From Spirochaetota bacterium (lineage in GTDB: Bacteria; Spirochaetota; UBA4802; UBA5550), in the NCBI GenBank assembly GCA_017999915.1, contig JAGNKX010000004.1, positions 62,001 through 126,000 on the forward strand: a DNA stretch of 64,000 nt, in the 5' to 3' direction. A program made the translations under genes and the position numbers. Numbering within the stretch: position 1 is the first letter of the stretch; every line of letters starts with the position of its first letter. Of the stretch, positions 8,002 to 16,422 are shown one piece after another. A model generated the notes under the pieces. It saw only the letters and a list, made by a program, of their open reading frames with translations. It was not told the origin of the DNA and made no database searches.

Positions 8002-8421
8002 TTATTTTGAGCATCGTTTACAGATGCCCTTGAAATAGACCTGCCGTTCCGTAATATAATGACCCTGAATTTTTCTGCTGACGCTCAATCTCTTGTCGAA
8101 GCTCATCTGGTCCATCTCGATGTCATATAACATTCCACATTGGATGCATTTGAAATGACCATGAAATGTAAGGTCCGCGTCATAGCGAACCTCATTGTCT
8201 TCAATGGTAATGGAGGATACAAGGCCTTTTTCGGAAAATGTTTTCAATGTATTGTAAATGGTGGTTTTTGACAGGGTCGGTATCTGTTTGATCACTTCGT
8301 CATAGATCATGTCTACCGTTGGATGGGTCCTGTTATTAGATAGGTATTCGTAGATTTTCAAACGATGAAAGGAGGGACTGATGTCGTTTTCCAGTAAAAT
8401 GCTTTTAATGTCGTTAGCCAA
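8002..8421 (-). CDS. Fur-family regulator, PerR-like
   Basis: A 139-residue metal-dependent repressor. The N-terminal winged helix includes SPSFHRLKIYEYL, TVDMIYDEV and TLSKTTIYNTL. The C-terminal dimer domain has the HGHFKC motif and two cysteine pairs (CIQC and CKRC) for structural zinc. I choose TTG 8421, preceded by a G-rich ribosome site, because a longer reading would begin at a TTG inside a probable TTGACA -35 box. It lies directly upstream of the oxygen-defence series in the same orientation, so a peroxide-sensing PerR role is likely; Fur or Zur cannot be ruled out by eye. Confidence 0.88.
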   Translation of the reverse strand: MANDIKSILLENDISPSFHRLKIYEYLSNNRTHPTVDMIYDEVIKQIPTLSKTTIYNTLKTFSEKGLVSSITIEDNEVRYDADLTFHGHFKCIQCGMLYDIEMDQMSFDKRLSVSRKIQGHYITERQVYFKGICKRCSK

Positions 8422-8851
8422 TGTTGCCCCCCACCGCGACAAGTCAAATCTGATAGGATATGAGCATATGATCTTCACTGTCAATTGAATCTATCAGATA
8501 CTGATCAGAATTCATGCTGTCAATGGCGCCCACCCGATATGCATTGTCACGTATTGTAGCCGCTTTCATTCCGGAACCGCCGGGTAATATTTTTGTGATT
8601 GTTATGCGATATATCAATAATGCGCGTCACTATTCATAACTTGTCATGGTATTATCTTTCTGCGTCTATTTGTCAACAAAAAGATAAACGGGTAAATAAT
8701 GGTAGTCCATAATTGTTTCAAAAATGTAACGATTACAAGATATATAAAATTTTGCCGCATTACAATGATTAATGAGGTTTTCGGCGAAAAAATGATTGCT
8801 AACAGGATGATGGTGTTTAAAATCATAATAAATTGCATAAAATAAAGAGGA
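8422..8851. other. Divergent regulatory gap between PerR-like gene and cytochrome gene
   Basis: No gene is seen. For the minus strand, TTGACA boxes are at 8517-8522 (17 bases before TATCTG) and 8479-8484 (18 bases before TATCCT), either able to drive the regulator. For the plus strand, TTGTCA (8670-8675) with TAAATA (8693-8698) at 17 bases could drive the cytochrome gene. The first minus-strand box is followed by ATCAG/CTGAT inverted repeats near 8492-8506 that might be an autoregulatory site. Confidence 0.35.
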
Positions 8852-8857
8852 ATGCGT

Positions 8858-10177
8858 ATGAAATCAGGTTTCTCCCTTGGTTCGATGATGGTGATCTGTA
8901 TGGCGTTACTGCCTATGTCCTGTTCAAAGACGCGGCATTATGAATTATCGCAGTTTGTTTCGCCTGAGACATGCGGAGGATGCCATGCTGAAATATACGA
9001 GCAGTGGAAAGGGTCAATGCACAGCCTGTCCCATGTGGACCCGATATACAAGGAGGTGGCGCTTCATGACCTCAAGGGGGTCACGGACCCGGACGAAATC
9101 AAAGAAGCGGAACATTGCGTTTCGTGCCATACCCCGGTCGGGTATGTATCCGGCATGCCTCTGAAGACATCGGACCATTTGAAAAAAATTCCGGATCTGG
9201 CGCAGAAGGGCGTCCAGTGCGACTACTGCCACTCGGCAACCGGAGCGGGAAGGATTTACAACGCCGATATCAGTCTGAAACCGGGCAACGGCGAGAACGA
9301 GCCGGGAATCAAGCGCGGTCCCCACAAAGACGCAAAGCCTGAGTTCCATGGAGCAGAGTTTTCGAAATTCCACACCGGGGCGGAAATATGCGGCGCATGC
9401 CATGATGTCCGCCACGTGGTTTTCGGCACCAGGCTGGAAACGCCCTATGAGGAATGGAAGAAAAGCCCCTATGCCGAAAAGGGCATTCCATGCCAGGATT
9501 GCCATATGAGGCAGCGTCCCGGTATCGCGGCAACCGGATCGACCGACAGGCCCGACAATCCCGGTTCTTCGGCTGAAGGGGGGCCGAAACGGAAGCACAT
9601 ATATACTCATTACTTTACAGGAACCAATACACTGGTCCCGAAACTATACGGAAACAATGACCAGGTGGCGATGGCTGAAGAGCGCCTGAAAAATGCGGCG
9701 GACGTATCTGTCGGCGATACGATCAGAAATGGAAAGCTGACCGTTGCCGTGAAAAACAAGGGAGCGGGCCACTATCTGCCCACGGGCCTTACCCACGTGC
9801 GACAGATGTGGCTGGAGCTAACGGTTTCCGGCAGAGGCGGAGCCACGCTGTACCGCAGTGGTGGATTAGACCCCCAGGGCCGCATTGCAAGCGGAGCCGT
9901 CATCTACCATACGGTATTCGGAGACGGCAAGGGAAAACCGGTCATGAATGTAGCGAAGGCGCGGGAGATATTGAAGGATAAAAGAATCGAACCGCTGAAA
10001 AGCGCCGTTGAAAATTATACCATGCCCCGGATCAATGATAAAAAAGTTACCGTCGAGGTTAAGCTCTGGTATCGCATTCTTCCCCAGGAAGCGGCGGACG
10101 CGGTCATGGGCGCGGGGAAAATAAAGATCCCCGCTGTTCTGATGGCGTCGGACAAAAAGCTTGTGACTGTTGAATAG
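8858..10177 (+). CDS. Multihaem cytochrome c lipoprotein (cytochrome c554-type)
   Basis: A 439-residue exported electron-transfer protein. It begins with a lipoprotein signal ending in LLPMSC, so it is probably anchored to a membrane face. Five CxxCH haem c motifs follow: CGGCH, CVSCH, CDYCH, CGACH and CQDCH, all within about the first 215 residues. The spacing resembles the cytochrome c554 / NrfB-like multihaem group. The last 190 residues have no haem motif and may form a beta-domain. I use ATG 8858 since AGAGG lies seven bases upstream; ATG 8852 is too close. The gene stands alone on the plus strand. The electron partner is unknown; a link to the oxygen-defence genes is by position only. 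Confidence 0.85.
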   Translation: MKSGFSLGSMMVICMALLPMSCSKTRHYELSQFVSPETCGGCHAEIYEQWKGSMHSLSHVDPIYKEVALHDLKGVTDPDEIKEAEHCVSCHTPVGYVSGMPLKTSDHLKKIPDLAQKGVQCDYCHSATGAGRIYNADISLKPGNGENEPGIKRGPHKDAKPEFHGAEFSKFHTGAEICGACHDVRHVVFGTRLETPYEEWKKSPYAEKGIPCQDCHMRQRPGIAATGSTDRPDNPGSSAEGGPKRKHIYTHYFTGTNTLVPKLYGNNDQVAMAEERLKNAADVSVGDTIRNGKLTVAVKNKGAGHYLPTGLTHVRQMWLELTVSGRGGATLYRSGGLDPQGRIASGAVIYHTVFGDGKGKPVMNVAKAREILKDKRIEPLKSAVENYTMPRINDKKVTVEVKLWYRILPQEAADAVMGAGKIKIPAVLMASDKKLVTVE

Positions 10178-10263
10178 ACATTTAACGCTGTCGGATTATT
10201 TATTAATTATAATAGGATCGTTCTGGTAAGATTGAAAAAGCTTAACACGTGATTTTGTCTAAT

Positions 10264-10299
10264 CCGCGATAGTCGCCAATGCCGCAGCGGCTATCGCGG
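10264..10299. terminator. Hairpin between convergent genes
   Basis: CCGCGATAG (10264-10272) pairs perfectly with CTATCGCGG (10291-10299); the loop itself can fold through GCCGC/GCGGC. It lies between the convergent cytochrome and peroxiredoxin genes. T tracts are poor, so termination is inferred from the position. Confidence 0.5.
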
Positions 10300-10346
10300 C
10301 AATGACATGGAACGGCTCAAGACGATTTTCTCCGGTCCGGCAACGG

Positions 10347-10823
10347 TCAGGACAATTCTTTCAGTCTTTCAAATACCTCGTCAACGTGTCCCTTCACCTT
10401 TACCTTTTCCCACGCTCCCCGAATCACTCCCTCGGGATCGATAAGAAAGGTTGACCGCACCACGCCGTAGGATTCTTTGCCGTACAGCTTCTTGATCTGC
10501 CACACACCATAGAGCTTCAGGACCTTGCGGTCGCTGTCGCTGAGGAGGGTTATTCCCAGGTCATTCTTGGCGATGAACTTCCGGTGGCTTGCTTCGGAGT
10601 CAGGGCTGATCCCCAGGATTACGGCATTGAGCTTTTTGAATTCACCGGCCCGGGAGGTGAAATCAACCGCCTCCAGGGTGCAACCGGAGGTATTATCCTT
10701 TGGATAGAAATAGAGAACGACCCATGAACCCCTGAAATTTTCGAGGGATATCATGGTTCCATCGGAATCTGTGAGGGTGAAACCGGGAGCCGTCGATCCG
10801 GTCGTCAGCTTTTTACCTGCCAT
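10347..10823 (-). CDS. bcp: Peroxiredoxin, Bcp/PrxQ type
   Basis: A 158-residue thiol peroxidase that reduces H2O2 and organic peroxides. The peroxidatic cysteine is in YPKDNTSGCTLEA; the usual proline before GC is a serine here. The second cysteine found five residues later in many PrxQ proteins is absent, so it is a 1-Cys type or uses another partner. The thioredoxin fold continues through ILGISPDSEASHRKF and the conserved arginine in VVRSTFLID. GAGG precedes the start. It shares a 20-base gap with the divergent glycosylase gene. Its place suits the surrounding peroxide-defence theme. Confidence 0.93.
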   Translation of the reverse strand: MAGKKLTTGSTAPGFTLTDSDGTMISLENFRGSWVVLYFYPKDNTSGCTLEAVDFTSRAGEFKKLNAVILGISPDSEASHRKFIAKNDLGITLLSDSDRKVLKLYGVWQIKKLYGKESYGVVRSTFLIDPEGVIRGAWEKVKVKGHVDEVFERLKELS

Positions 10824-10888
10824 GGCATATCCTCAAAATACAATTGATTTTAATGCTCGTCATTATAGTCTATGGCGGAAAAGCCGCC

Positions 10889-11548
10889 ATGTCAACAAAA
10901 CAAATTAAAAATCGTATCGTTGAGATCCTGAAAATCCATGCTGAAATTTCCGGCCGGATAGAGGAGCGACTTCTGGAATTTAAAAAGATATGGAAGGAGG
11001 GCGATGATTGCGCACTTTTCATAGAGATGGTTTTCTGCCTCCTGACCCCTCAATCAGGCGCGAGGCGGTGCTGGCGGGCCGTGGAGCTTCTTCTTGGAAA
11101 GAATTGCCTTTTTGAAGGCACATACGAAGATATTTGCCCGGAGCTTAACATCGTTCGTTTCAAGAACAATAAGACGAATTATATCCTGGAAGCCCGGGAC
11201 ATGTTCAGGGGGCCGGGAAAATCCCTGAGAAATATCCTGGAAGGTTTTGACGATAGTTTTTTATTGAGAGAATGGTTAGCGAAAAATGTAAAGGGATTGG
11301 GATATAAAGAGGCAAGCCACTATCTGAGAAATATAGGGCGGGGCGATTCCATAGCGATCCTTGACCGCCACATCCTGAGGCATATGCATAACCTCCGCAT
11401 TATCAACGATGTCCCCGGTTCCATATCTCCGCGTCAATACTGCGAGATGGAAAAAAGGCTCGATGACTTCGCGTTGAAAATCGGCATCCCCCTGGCACAT
11501 CTTGATTTTGTTCTCTGGTACATGGCGACCGGCGATATATTCAAGTAA
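10889..11548 (+). CDS. 8-oxoguanine DNA glycosylase/lyase, Ogg2 type
   Basis: A 219-residue base-excision repair enzyme that removes 8-oxoguanine and nicks the site. The helix-hairpin-helix region reads KGLGYKEASHYLRNIG with the catalytic lysine, followed by the catalytic aspartate in AILDRHILRHM. Length and the start of the fold (LLTPQSGARRCWRAVE) agree with the Ogg2 / archaeal Ogg family and not with MutY or Nth, since no FeS cysteine cluster is present. I begin at ATG 10889 because the extra upstream residues are hydrophobic and unlike the family; no strong ribosome site is seen. It repairs the lesion that the neighbouring peroxide-removing enzymes prevent. Confidence 0.85.
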   Translation: MSTKQIKNRIVEILKIHAEISGRIEERLLEFKKIWKEGDDCALFIEMVFCLLTPQSGARRCWRAVELLLGKNCLFEGTYEDICPELNIVRFKNNKTNYILEARDMFRGPGKSLRNILEGFDDSFLLREWLAKNVKGLGYKEASHYLRNIGRGDSIAILDRHILRHMHNLRIINDVPGSISPRQYCEMEKRLDDFALKIGIPLAHLDFVLWYMATGDIFK

Positions 11549-11577
11549 GAACCATGAATCGTTGTGAGCTTTGAATG

Positions 11578-11649
11578 CTACGGGAGAAGGATTCGAACCT
11601 CCACTGCTGAGTCCAAAGCCCAGTGTGCTACCAGTTACACCATCCCGTA
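11578..11649 (-). tRNA. tRNA-Gln (anticodon UUG)
   Basis: The minus strand folds as a full cloverleaf of 72 bases. The acceptor pairs TACGGGA with TCCCGTA. The D arm is GTGT...GCAC, and the anticodon arm is CTGGG-CTTTGGA-CTCAG with anticodon TTG. The T arm is GGAGG-TTCGAAT-CCTTC. The variable region is four bases. The 3' CCA is not encoded. It is a lone tRNA. Confidence 0.93.
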
Positions 11650-11855
11650 ATGATAAAAAAGAGCCCGAGGCTGAATTTTACACCGTCGAATGAATATATG
11701 ATCGATGACCTCGTCTTCTAAATGTCAGAGTAATAACAGCATGGTTAATCAGCCATAATTTATTGAAAAAGCTTGTTTCAATGATGTAAAATTAGCCATG
11801 GCTATCCATGGCTCTATGGGTGGACAAAACGTGGAATTGATCGCGGCACGCGCAA

Positions 11856-11877
11856 ACCCCGCAGTTTGCTGCGGGGT
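11856..11877. terminator. Hairpin terminator after the ferritin-like gene
   Basis: ACCCCGCAG (11856-11864) pairs with CTGCGGGGT (11869-11877) around a TTTG loop, followed on the plus strand by ATTTTATAT. It lies 17 bases beyond the stop of the minus-strand ferritin-like gene, but its T tract points the plus way, so direction is uncertain. The stretch 11650-11855 holds no gene; it contains a 12-base palindrome TAGCCATGGCTA. Confidence 0.65.
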
Positions 11878-11893
11878 ATTTTATATATCGTTA

Positions 11894-12376
11894 TTATGAT
11901 GATATTTTTAATTTGTCAATCACGTCAAGGATCGTGGATACGTGTTTCCGCTCTTCATTTATTATCCTGTCGAGCATCAGGGTCGTATCCTTGTCTTTTG
12001 TGAAGAGCTCCTTTAATTCGCTGTAAAAAAGTATGGAATCTTTTTCGGCGGAGAAGGCATGCTTTAACGCGTCCATCGGAGTGTTTATCCCGGAGAGTAT
12101 CTGTGCGATCGATTCATGTTGTGAGTCGAATATCCTGCCGCCGCCAATTGCCCTCAGGTAGGCGTAGTATTCCTCGTTATATAAACCGGCGGCCTCGGTC
12201 TTGCCGTGGAATGATTGGAAAAGCCTCTCATGCTCCAGCTCCTCGCGGGCGAGGAAGTCAAAAGCATCATGGACGGACATGTCCGTGAACCTGCCGGCGC
12301 AGCCGGAATAAAATTCATACCCGGCTCTTTCAATGCCGATGGCGATGTCTATGATTTCCTTGATCGTATAGGGCAT
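11894..12376 (-). CDS. Ferritin-like di-iron protein (rubrerythrin family, no rubredoxin domain)
   Basis: A 160-residue four-helix protein with di-iron ligand motifs: GIERAGYEFY, REELEHERLF, AEKDSILFY and NEERKHVSTIL. This is the E...ExxH...E...ExxH pattern of rubrerythrin-like ferritin domains, without the C-terminal FeS4 domain. It may act as a peroxidase or an iron or oxygen sensor. I start at ATG 12376, four bases after the aminopeptidase stop, with AAGGA upstream, so the two genes are co-transcribed. Longer readings overlap pepA and are low-complexity. It is the third di-iron ferritin-fold protein in 9 kb. Confidence 0.85.
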   Translation of the reverse strand: MPYTIKEIIDIAIGIERAGYEFYSGCAGRFTDMSVHDAFDFLAREELEHERLFQSFHGKTEAAGLYNEEYYAYLRAIGGGRIFDSQHESIAQILSGINTPMDALKHAFSAEKDSILFYSELKELFTKDKDTTLMLDRIINEERKHVSTILDVIDKLKISS

Positions 12377-12380
12377 GATG

Positions 12381-13853
12381 TTAATCCTTCCATTGGGATA
12401 GGGCCTCAACGAGGAGGCGGACGCCGAAGCCCGTGGCGTTTTTGGGCCGGTATCCGCGCTGCTTGGATGAATGCGCCGTGCCGGCGATGTCAATATGGGC
12501 CCACCGGGTGTTTGTCGTAAAGTTCTTCAGGAAAATCCCCCCCATGATGGTGCCGGCGTTTTTTTCGGATGAGATGTTGCACAGGTCCGCTATATCGGAC
12601 TTCATGTTATCCTCGTAATCCTTGTACAGGGGGAGTCTCCAGATCAGCTCCCCGGTGTCTTCGCCGGCCTTTTCAAGGAGCGCTCCCAGTGGCTCGTCGG
12701 TGGTGACGTATCCGGCAATTATCTCGCCGAAGGTTACCACGCAGGCCCCGGTCAGGGTGGCGATGTCCACGATGCAGTGGGGCTTCAGCACTTTATCGGC
12801 ATAGGCGATGGCGTCGGCGAGTATGAGGCGCCCCTCGGCGTCGGTATTGCCGATTTCGACGGTAATCCCGTTATACCCCTTAAAGACATCGCCGGGGCGG
12901 TAGGAGTCGCTGGCAAGCATGTTGTCCGTGAGGGGCAGGACGGCGTAAATGTTCTTGTTCAGCTTCAATTCAGCCGCTGTCTTCAGGGTATACAGGGCCG
13001 CGGCGGCGCCGGCCATGTCGGTGCGCATGTCCTCGATATGGCCCGAGGGCTTAAGGTTAATACCTCCTGAATCGAAGGTGATCCCCTTGCCGATCACAGC
13101 GAAGAACTTTTTGCTCCGGGGATTGCCGCGGTAGGTAAGTATGACCAGGCGGGGAGGTCTTGAACTACCCTTGTTGACGGCAAGGAGGAGTCCCATCTTC
13201 AATTTTTCTATCTGCTTTTTGTCAAGGATCGTGCAGGCGACGCCGGGAATCTTTTTCAGCGCAGCGGCCTCCCTGGCGATACCACTGGAATCGGATTTTT
13301 CGCTGGTTTCGTTGATGAGGTCACGGCAGAGAAGGGTGTTTTTCGATATGATGGCGGCTTTTTTAAGCATAGCCGCGGCGCCTTTGACGCTGGTGTAAAA
13401 AACGGCGCCCTTGATAGGGGCCTTGCCATTGTCGTTTTTCTTTGTCTTATACCGGTCAAAGCTGTAATTGGCCAGATACAGACCTTCGGCTAGGGCGGAC
13501 AGCACCGCGCCGCTTTCGATATTTTTAATTTCCGGGACGATTACATGGACCTGGTCTATGGATTTTTCGCGGCACTGGAAAGCGGCGCCAGCGGCGCTGC
13601 GGCGCAGGGATTCGGCGTCGCAGTCCTTTTCCTTGCCTATGCCGCAGAGGATGATGTTCGGCTTGTCAGAGAAAGGAAGGAAAATGGTCTCGGATTGCTT
13701 ACCCTTGAAAAACGAAAGGTCTATCGATTTTTCCACGTAGGAAAATCCGCCAGGCAGCTTTATGCCCTGACCGGCGGCTGATTCACCGGCGAAGATCAGA
13801 ACAGTATCGATTTTGGTATAAGAAGAGACGGGTTTTTTTGAAACAAGATTCAT
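12381..13853 (-). CDS. pepA: Leucyl aminopeptidase (M17)
   Basis: A 490-residue cytosolic metallopeptidase that trims N-terminal residues. The M17 signature NTDAEGRLILADA is intact. The metal-binding lysine and aspartate are in GKGITFDSGG, and DMAGAAAAL follows. The N-terminal macro-like domain is present. I start at ATG 13853 (MNLVSKK), with GAGG six bases before it; the longer reading from 13898 has no ribosome site. It is followed closely by the ferritin-like gene. The PepA family can also bind DNA in some species, but nothing here shows that. Confidence 0.94.
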   Translation of the reverse strand: MNLVSKKPVSSYTKIDTVLIFAGESAAGQGIKLPGGFSYVEKSIDLSFFKGKQSETIFLPFSDKPNIILCGIGKEKDCDAESLRRSAAGAAFQCREKSIDQVHVIVPEIKNIESGAVLSALAEGLYLANYSFDRYKTKKNDNGKAPIKGAVFYTSVKGAAAMLKKAAIISKNTLLCRDLINETSEKSDSSGIAREAAALKKIPGVACTILDKKQIEKLKMGLLLAVNKGSSRPPRLVILTYRGNPRSKKFFAVIGKGITFDSGGINLKPSGHIEDMRTDMAGAAAALYTLKTAAELKLNKNIYAVLPLTDNMLASDSYRPGDVFKGYNGITVEIGNTDAEGRLILADAIAYADKVLKPHCIVDIATLTGACVVTFGEIIAGYVTTDEPLGALLEKAGEDTGELIWRLPLYKDYEDNMKSDIADLCNISSEKNAGTIMGGIFLKNFTTNTRWAHIDIAGTAHSSKQRGYRPKNATGFGVRLLVEALSQWKD

Positions 13854-13940
13854 GTCACACCTCATCTGAATCCCTTTGTAGCACTGGTGTTTTTTCATAC
13901 AACAATTTTTTAGAATTAACGGAAGGAAAAGACGGAACGA

Positions 13941-14327
13941 TCACCGGTGGTAAGACTTCCTTGATCTGCTGCGGATGTATCGCAGGCTGTATCCATCTTC
14001 GACTTTAAGCATATGGATCGTTCCGTAAAACTGCTTGCCGGCGACCTGTATCAGGTATACCGGAGGGCTCCAGCGCTCGATGGCGCACAGGCCAGAGTCA
14101 AAGAGGCGCACTTTCCCGGCGCCGCAGGAGACAGGCTTGTCGAGGGGCGCGGTCCCGGCTGAACCATTGTCGACCTCATCAGCCTTGACTTCGGTTCCGT
14201 CCAGGAACGCCAGCATGTCAAACTGGGCGATACGGAAGGTTGCAAGTGATTCACCGCCGTCAATTATAATATCATAGTATGCAGGCGAATCCGGATGATG
14301 ATGGATCGCGAATTGGGGCATGGTCAT
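13941..14327 (-). CDS. Small protein resembling LigD 3'-phosphoesterase domain
   Basis: A 128-residue protein whose start (QFAIHHHPDSPAYYDIIID, then GGESLATFRI) resembles the N-terminal phosphoesterase-type domain of LigD and the stand-alone proteins of that family, which have H...HYDhxhE..GxLxTWxh. The C-terminus has YGTIHMLK and an Arg-rich tail. In true LigD enzymes the histidines and arginines trim 3'-phosphates at DNA or RNA ends. Its start overlaps the stop of RNase R by ATGA, so translation is coupled, which suggests a link to RNA decay or repair. The family call rests on a short by-eye match. Confidence 0.55.
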   Translation of the reverse strand: MTMPQFAIHHHPDSPAYYDIIIDGGESLATFRIAQFDMLAFLDGTEVKADEVDNGSAGTAPLDKPVSCGAGKVRLFDSGLCAIERWSPPVYLIQVAGKQFYGTIHMLKVEDGYSLRYIRSRSRKSYHR

Positions 14328-16414
14328 ATCACTTCAAAATCGATTATCATGCGGTCGATTTCGACGCTGGTGAGTTTCACCCGGACGCGGTCTCCCATCC
14401 TGAAGCGCCTGCCGTACTTTTTGCCTATCACCGTGTAATCATCCTCTTTCACCAGGTAGAAATCGTCCGTAAGGGACCAGATGGGAACCATGCCGTCGAT
14501 GGGCTTTTCCGTGATGGTCACGTAGAACCCGTACCGGCTGACGCCGTTGATGACGCCGGTGAAGATCTCGCCGACGCGGTCCTTCATGAGCCGGCAGATC
14601 TTGAGCTTGCGGAAATCGCGCTCCGCCGACTGGGCCACCCTCTCCATTTCGGAGCTGCGGTCGCCGATCTCGATGATCTCATCCTGTCCGTAGGGATGGT
14701 TCGTTCCGTCAAGGATGCTCTTAAGACAGCGGTGCACTATGAGGTCCGGATAGCGGCGAATGGGCGACGTAAAGTGGGTGTAATCCTTGAAGCCGAGGCC
14801 GAAATGCCCCTCCGGGAAGGCGCCGTAATAGGCCTGCATCATAGACTTGAGTATCACCATGTTCACAACGTGCTCGACCTCGGATCCAGCCACCTGCGAC
14901 AATACCCTCTGGAAGTTCATTGTCACATTGCCGGCCGCCTTGAAGGGAATGCCCAGCTGCCTGAGAAATTCCTTGAGTGAAACAAGGGAGTCGGCGCCCA
15001 CCGGCTCGTGGTTGCGATAGAGCGAAGGAACGCCGTTTTCACGTATGAACCGGGACACGGTGACGTTGGCGCAGAGCATGCATTCTTCGACGAGGAGATG
15101 GCTTTTCAGGCGTTCCACATACTTGATGTCGGTGACGACGTTGTTTTCATAGACCAGGGACTGGTCCGTCAGGTTGAGTTCCAGGCTCCCCAGGCTCAGG
15201 CGGCGGCCGTTAAGGAGCAGGGCGCACTCATACATCGTCCGGAGCTTGTCCGCGATGGGGCCGGTATCGCCGCCCGATAGTATCTCGTCTGCGCCTTTAT
15301 AGGTGAGTCTCCGGTCGACTCGTATGAGCCCGCGCGAAAAGCGCTGCCCCCGCACTGAACCCTTCCGGTCGATGTCCATCTCGACTGACATGGTGAGGCG
15401 GTCGACTCCCTCGCGCAGGGAGCAGAGGTCGTTGGAAAGTACCTCCGGAAGCATGGGAATGACGTTTTTGCCCAGATAGCAGCTGGTGCTGCGCTTCAGG
15501 GCTTCGCGGTCAAGCTCGGAGTTCTTGCTTATATAGGATGATACGTCGGCGATATGGACATAGAGCGTGTAGCCGTCGCCTTTCCGCTCTATCGATACTG
15601 CGTCGTCGAAGTCCTTGGCGTCGGCCCCGTCAATGGTAACGGTAAACAGGCCGGTATAGTCTTTGCGGGATCCCATATCGGGCCGCAGGGCCTGAATGTC
15701 TTTCAGCTCATGGTAGTCCCTGTGGGGAGAAGGAAGCGAGTGCTTGACCTTGATCCGTTCAAGATCCTGACTGTCGTCATCGGGCGAAAAGGTATTGATG
15801 ATTTTGCATTTCTGGCGTTTAAGGTAAAGTCCCTCTTCAAGGATAACAATGGCTATGTCGCCGACATCCATGCCGTTTCGGGCCTTGGGGGCCGCAACTT
15901 CTCGGATACCCGGCGCATCCAGGAGATTTAGGATTGCCGCGTCCCGGGTCATGTGGACGGTTTTGGCGAAAAAAAAGCTCTTTTCGCGGCGGATGATCTT
16001 ATCCACCGCGCCGGAGATGACGCCATTCCTCACGTCGGTGATCTTGACCAGCACAAGATCTTTATCGTGGGCGCCTACGGTATCATCCTTTTTTATTATG
16101 ATCTCATTTTCCAGGAATTGCATGATGCCGTTTCCCGTGGAGTTGATCCGTATCGCGCCCTCGATGGAAAAGGCATGGACCTTGACAAAGCTGTTTCTTT
16201 TTTTGCGGAGGAGACCTGCTTCCGTCATCGACTCAAGGGTCATGTCAAGGACGGATATCTCCCTTGTCGGAGCGGCGTCGCGGGTCTTTTTCCCTGATTT
16301 CTTTTTGCGTCGATCAACCTTCTGACTTACCAGGTCGTTGATGATCTCTTTCCTGGTAAATTCGCCCGTGCGGGCATTGATGTAGGCAACGATTTTTTTT
16401 GAGGTTACAGGCAT
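14324..16414 (-). CDS. rnr: Ribonuclease R (3'-5' exoribonuclease)
   Basis: A 696-residue processive exonuclease that degrades structured RNA. After an N-terminal winged-helix region (KIVAYINARTGEFTRKEIIN) and cold-shock-like RNA-binding domains comes the RNB catalytic domain with TIDGADAKDFDDAVSIE, whose aspartates bind metal. The C-terminal S1 domain includes FTGVINGVSRYGFYV. A basic KKKSGKKTR segment lies near residue 37. Length fits RNase R rather than RNase II. It starts eight bases after the coiled-coil gene and overlaps the LigD-like gene by four bases. Confidence 0.95.
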   Translation of the reverse strand: MPVTSKKIVAYINARTGEFTRKEIINDLVSQKVDRRKKKSGKKTRDAAPTREISVLDMTLESMTEAGLLRKKRNSFVKVHAFSIEGAIRINSTGNGIMQFLENEIIIKKDDTVGAHDKDLVLVKITDVRNGVISGAVDKIIRREKSFFFAKTVHMTRDAAILNLLDAPGIREVAAPKARNGMDVGDIAIVILEEGLYLKRQKCKIINTFSPDDDSQDLERIKVKHSLPSPHRDYHELKDIQALRPDMGSRKDYTGLFTVTIDGADAKDFDDAVSIERKGDGYTLYVHIADVSSYISKNSELDREALKRSTSCYLGKNVIPMLPEVLSNDLCSLREGVDRLTMSVEMDIDRKGSVRGQRFSRGLIRVDRRLTYKGADEILSGGDTGPIADKLRTMYECALLLNGRRLSLGSLELNLTDQSLVYENNVVTDIKYVERLKSHLLVEECMLCANVTVSRFIRENGVPSLYRNHEPVGADSLVSLKEFLRQLGIPFKAAGNVTMNFQRVLSQVAGSEVEHVVNMVILKSMMQAYYGAFPEGHFGLGFKDYTHFTSPIRRYPDLIVHRCLKSILDGTNHPYGQDEIIEIGDRSSEMERVAQSAERDFRKLKICRLMKDRVGEIFTGVINGVSRYGFYVTITEKPIDGMVPIWSLTDDFYLVKEDDYTVIGKKYGRRFRMGDRVRVKLTSVEIDRMIIDFEVI

Positions 16415-16422
16415 GTATCAGG

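Noticed and set aside
10347-10823. Peroxiredoxin as a second selenoprotein
   Set aside because: The peroxidatic position is an ordinary TGC cysteine codon with no in-frame TGA.
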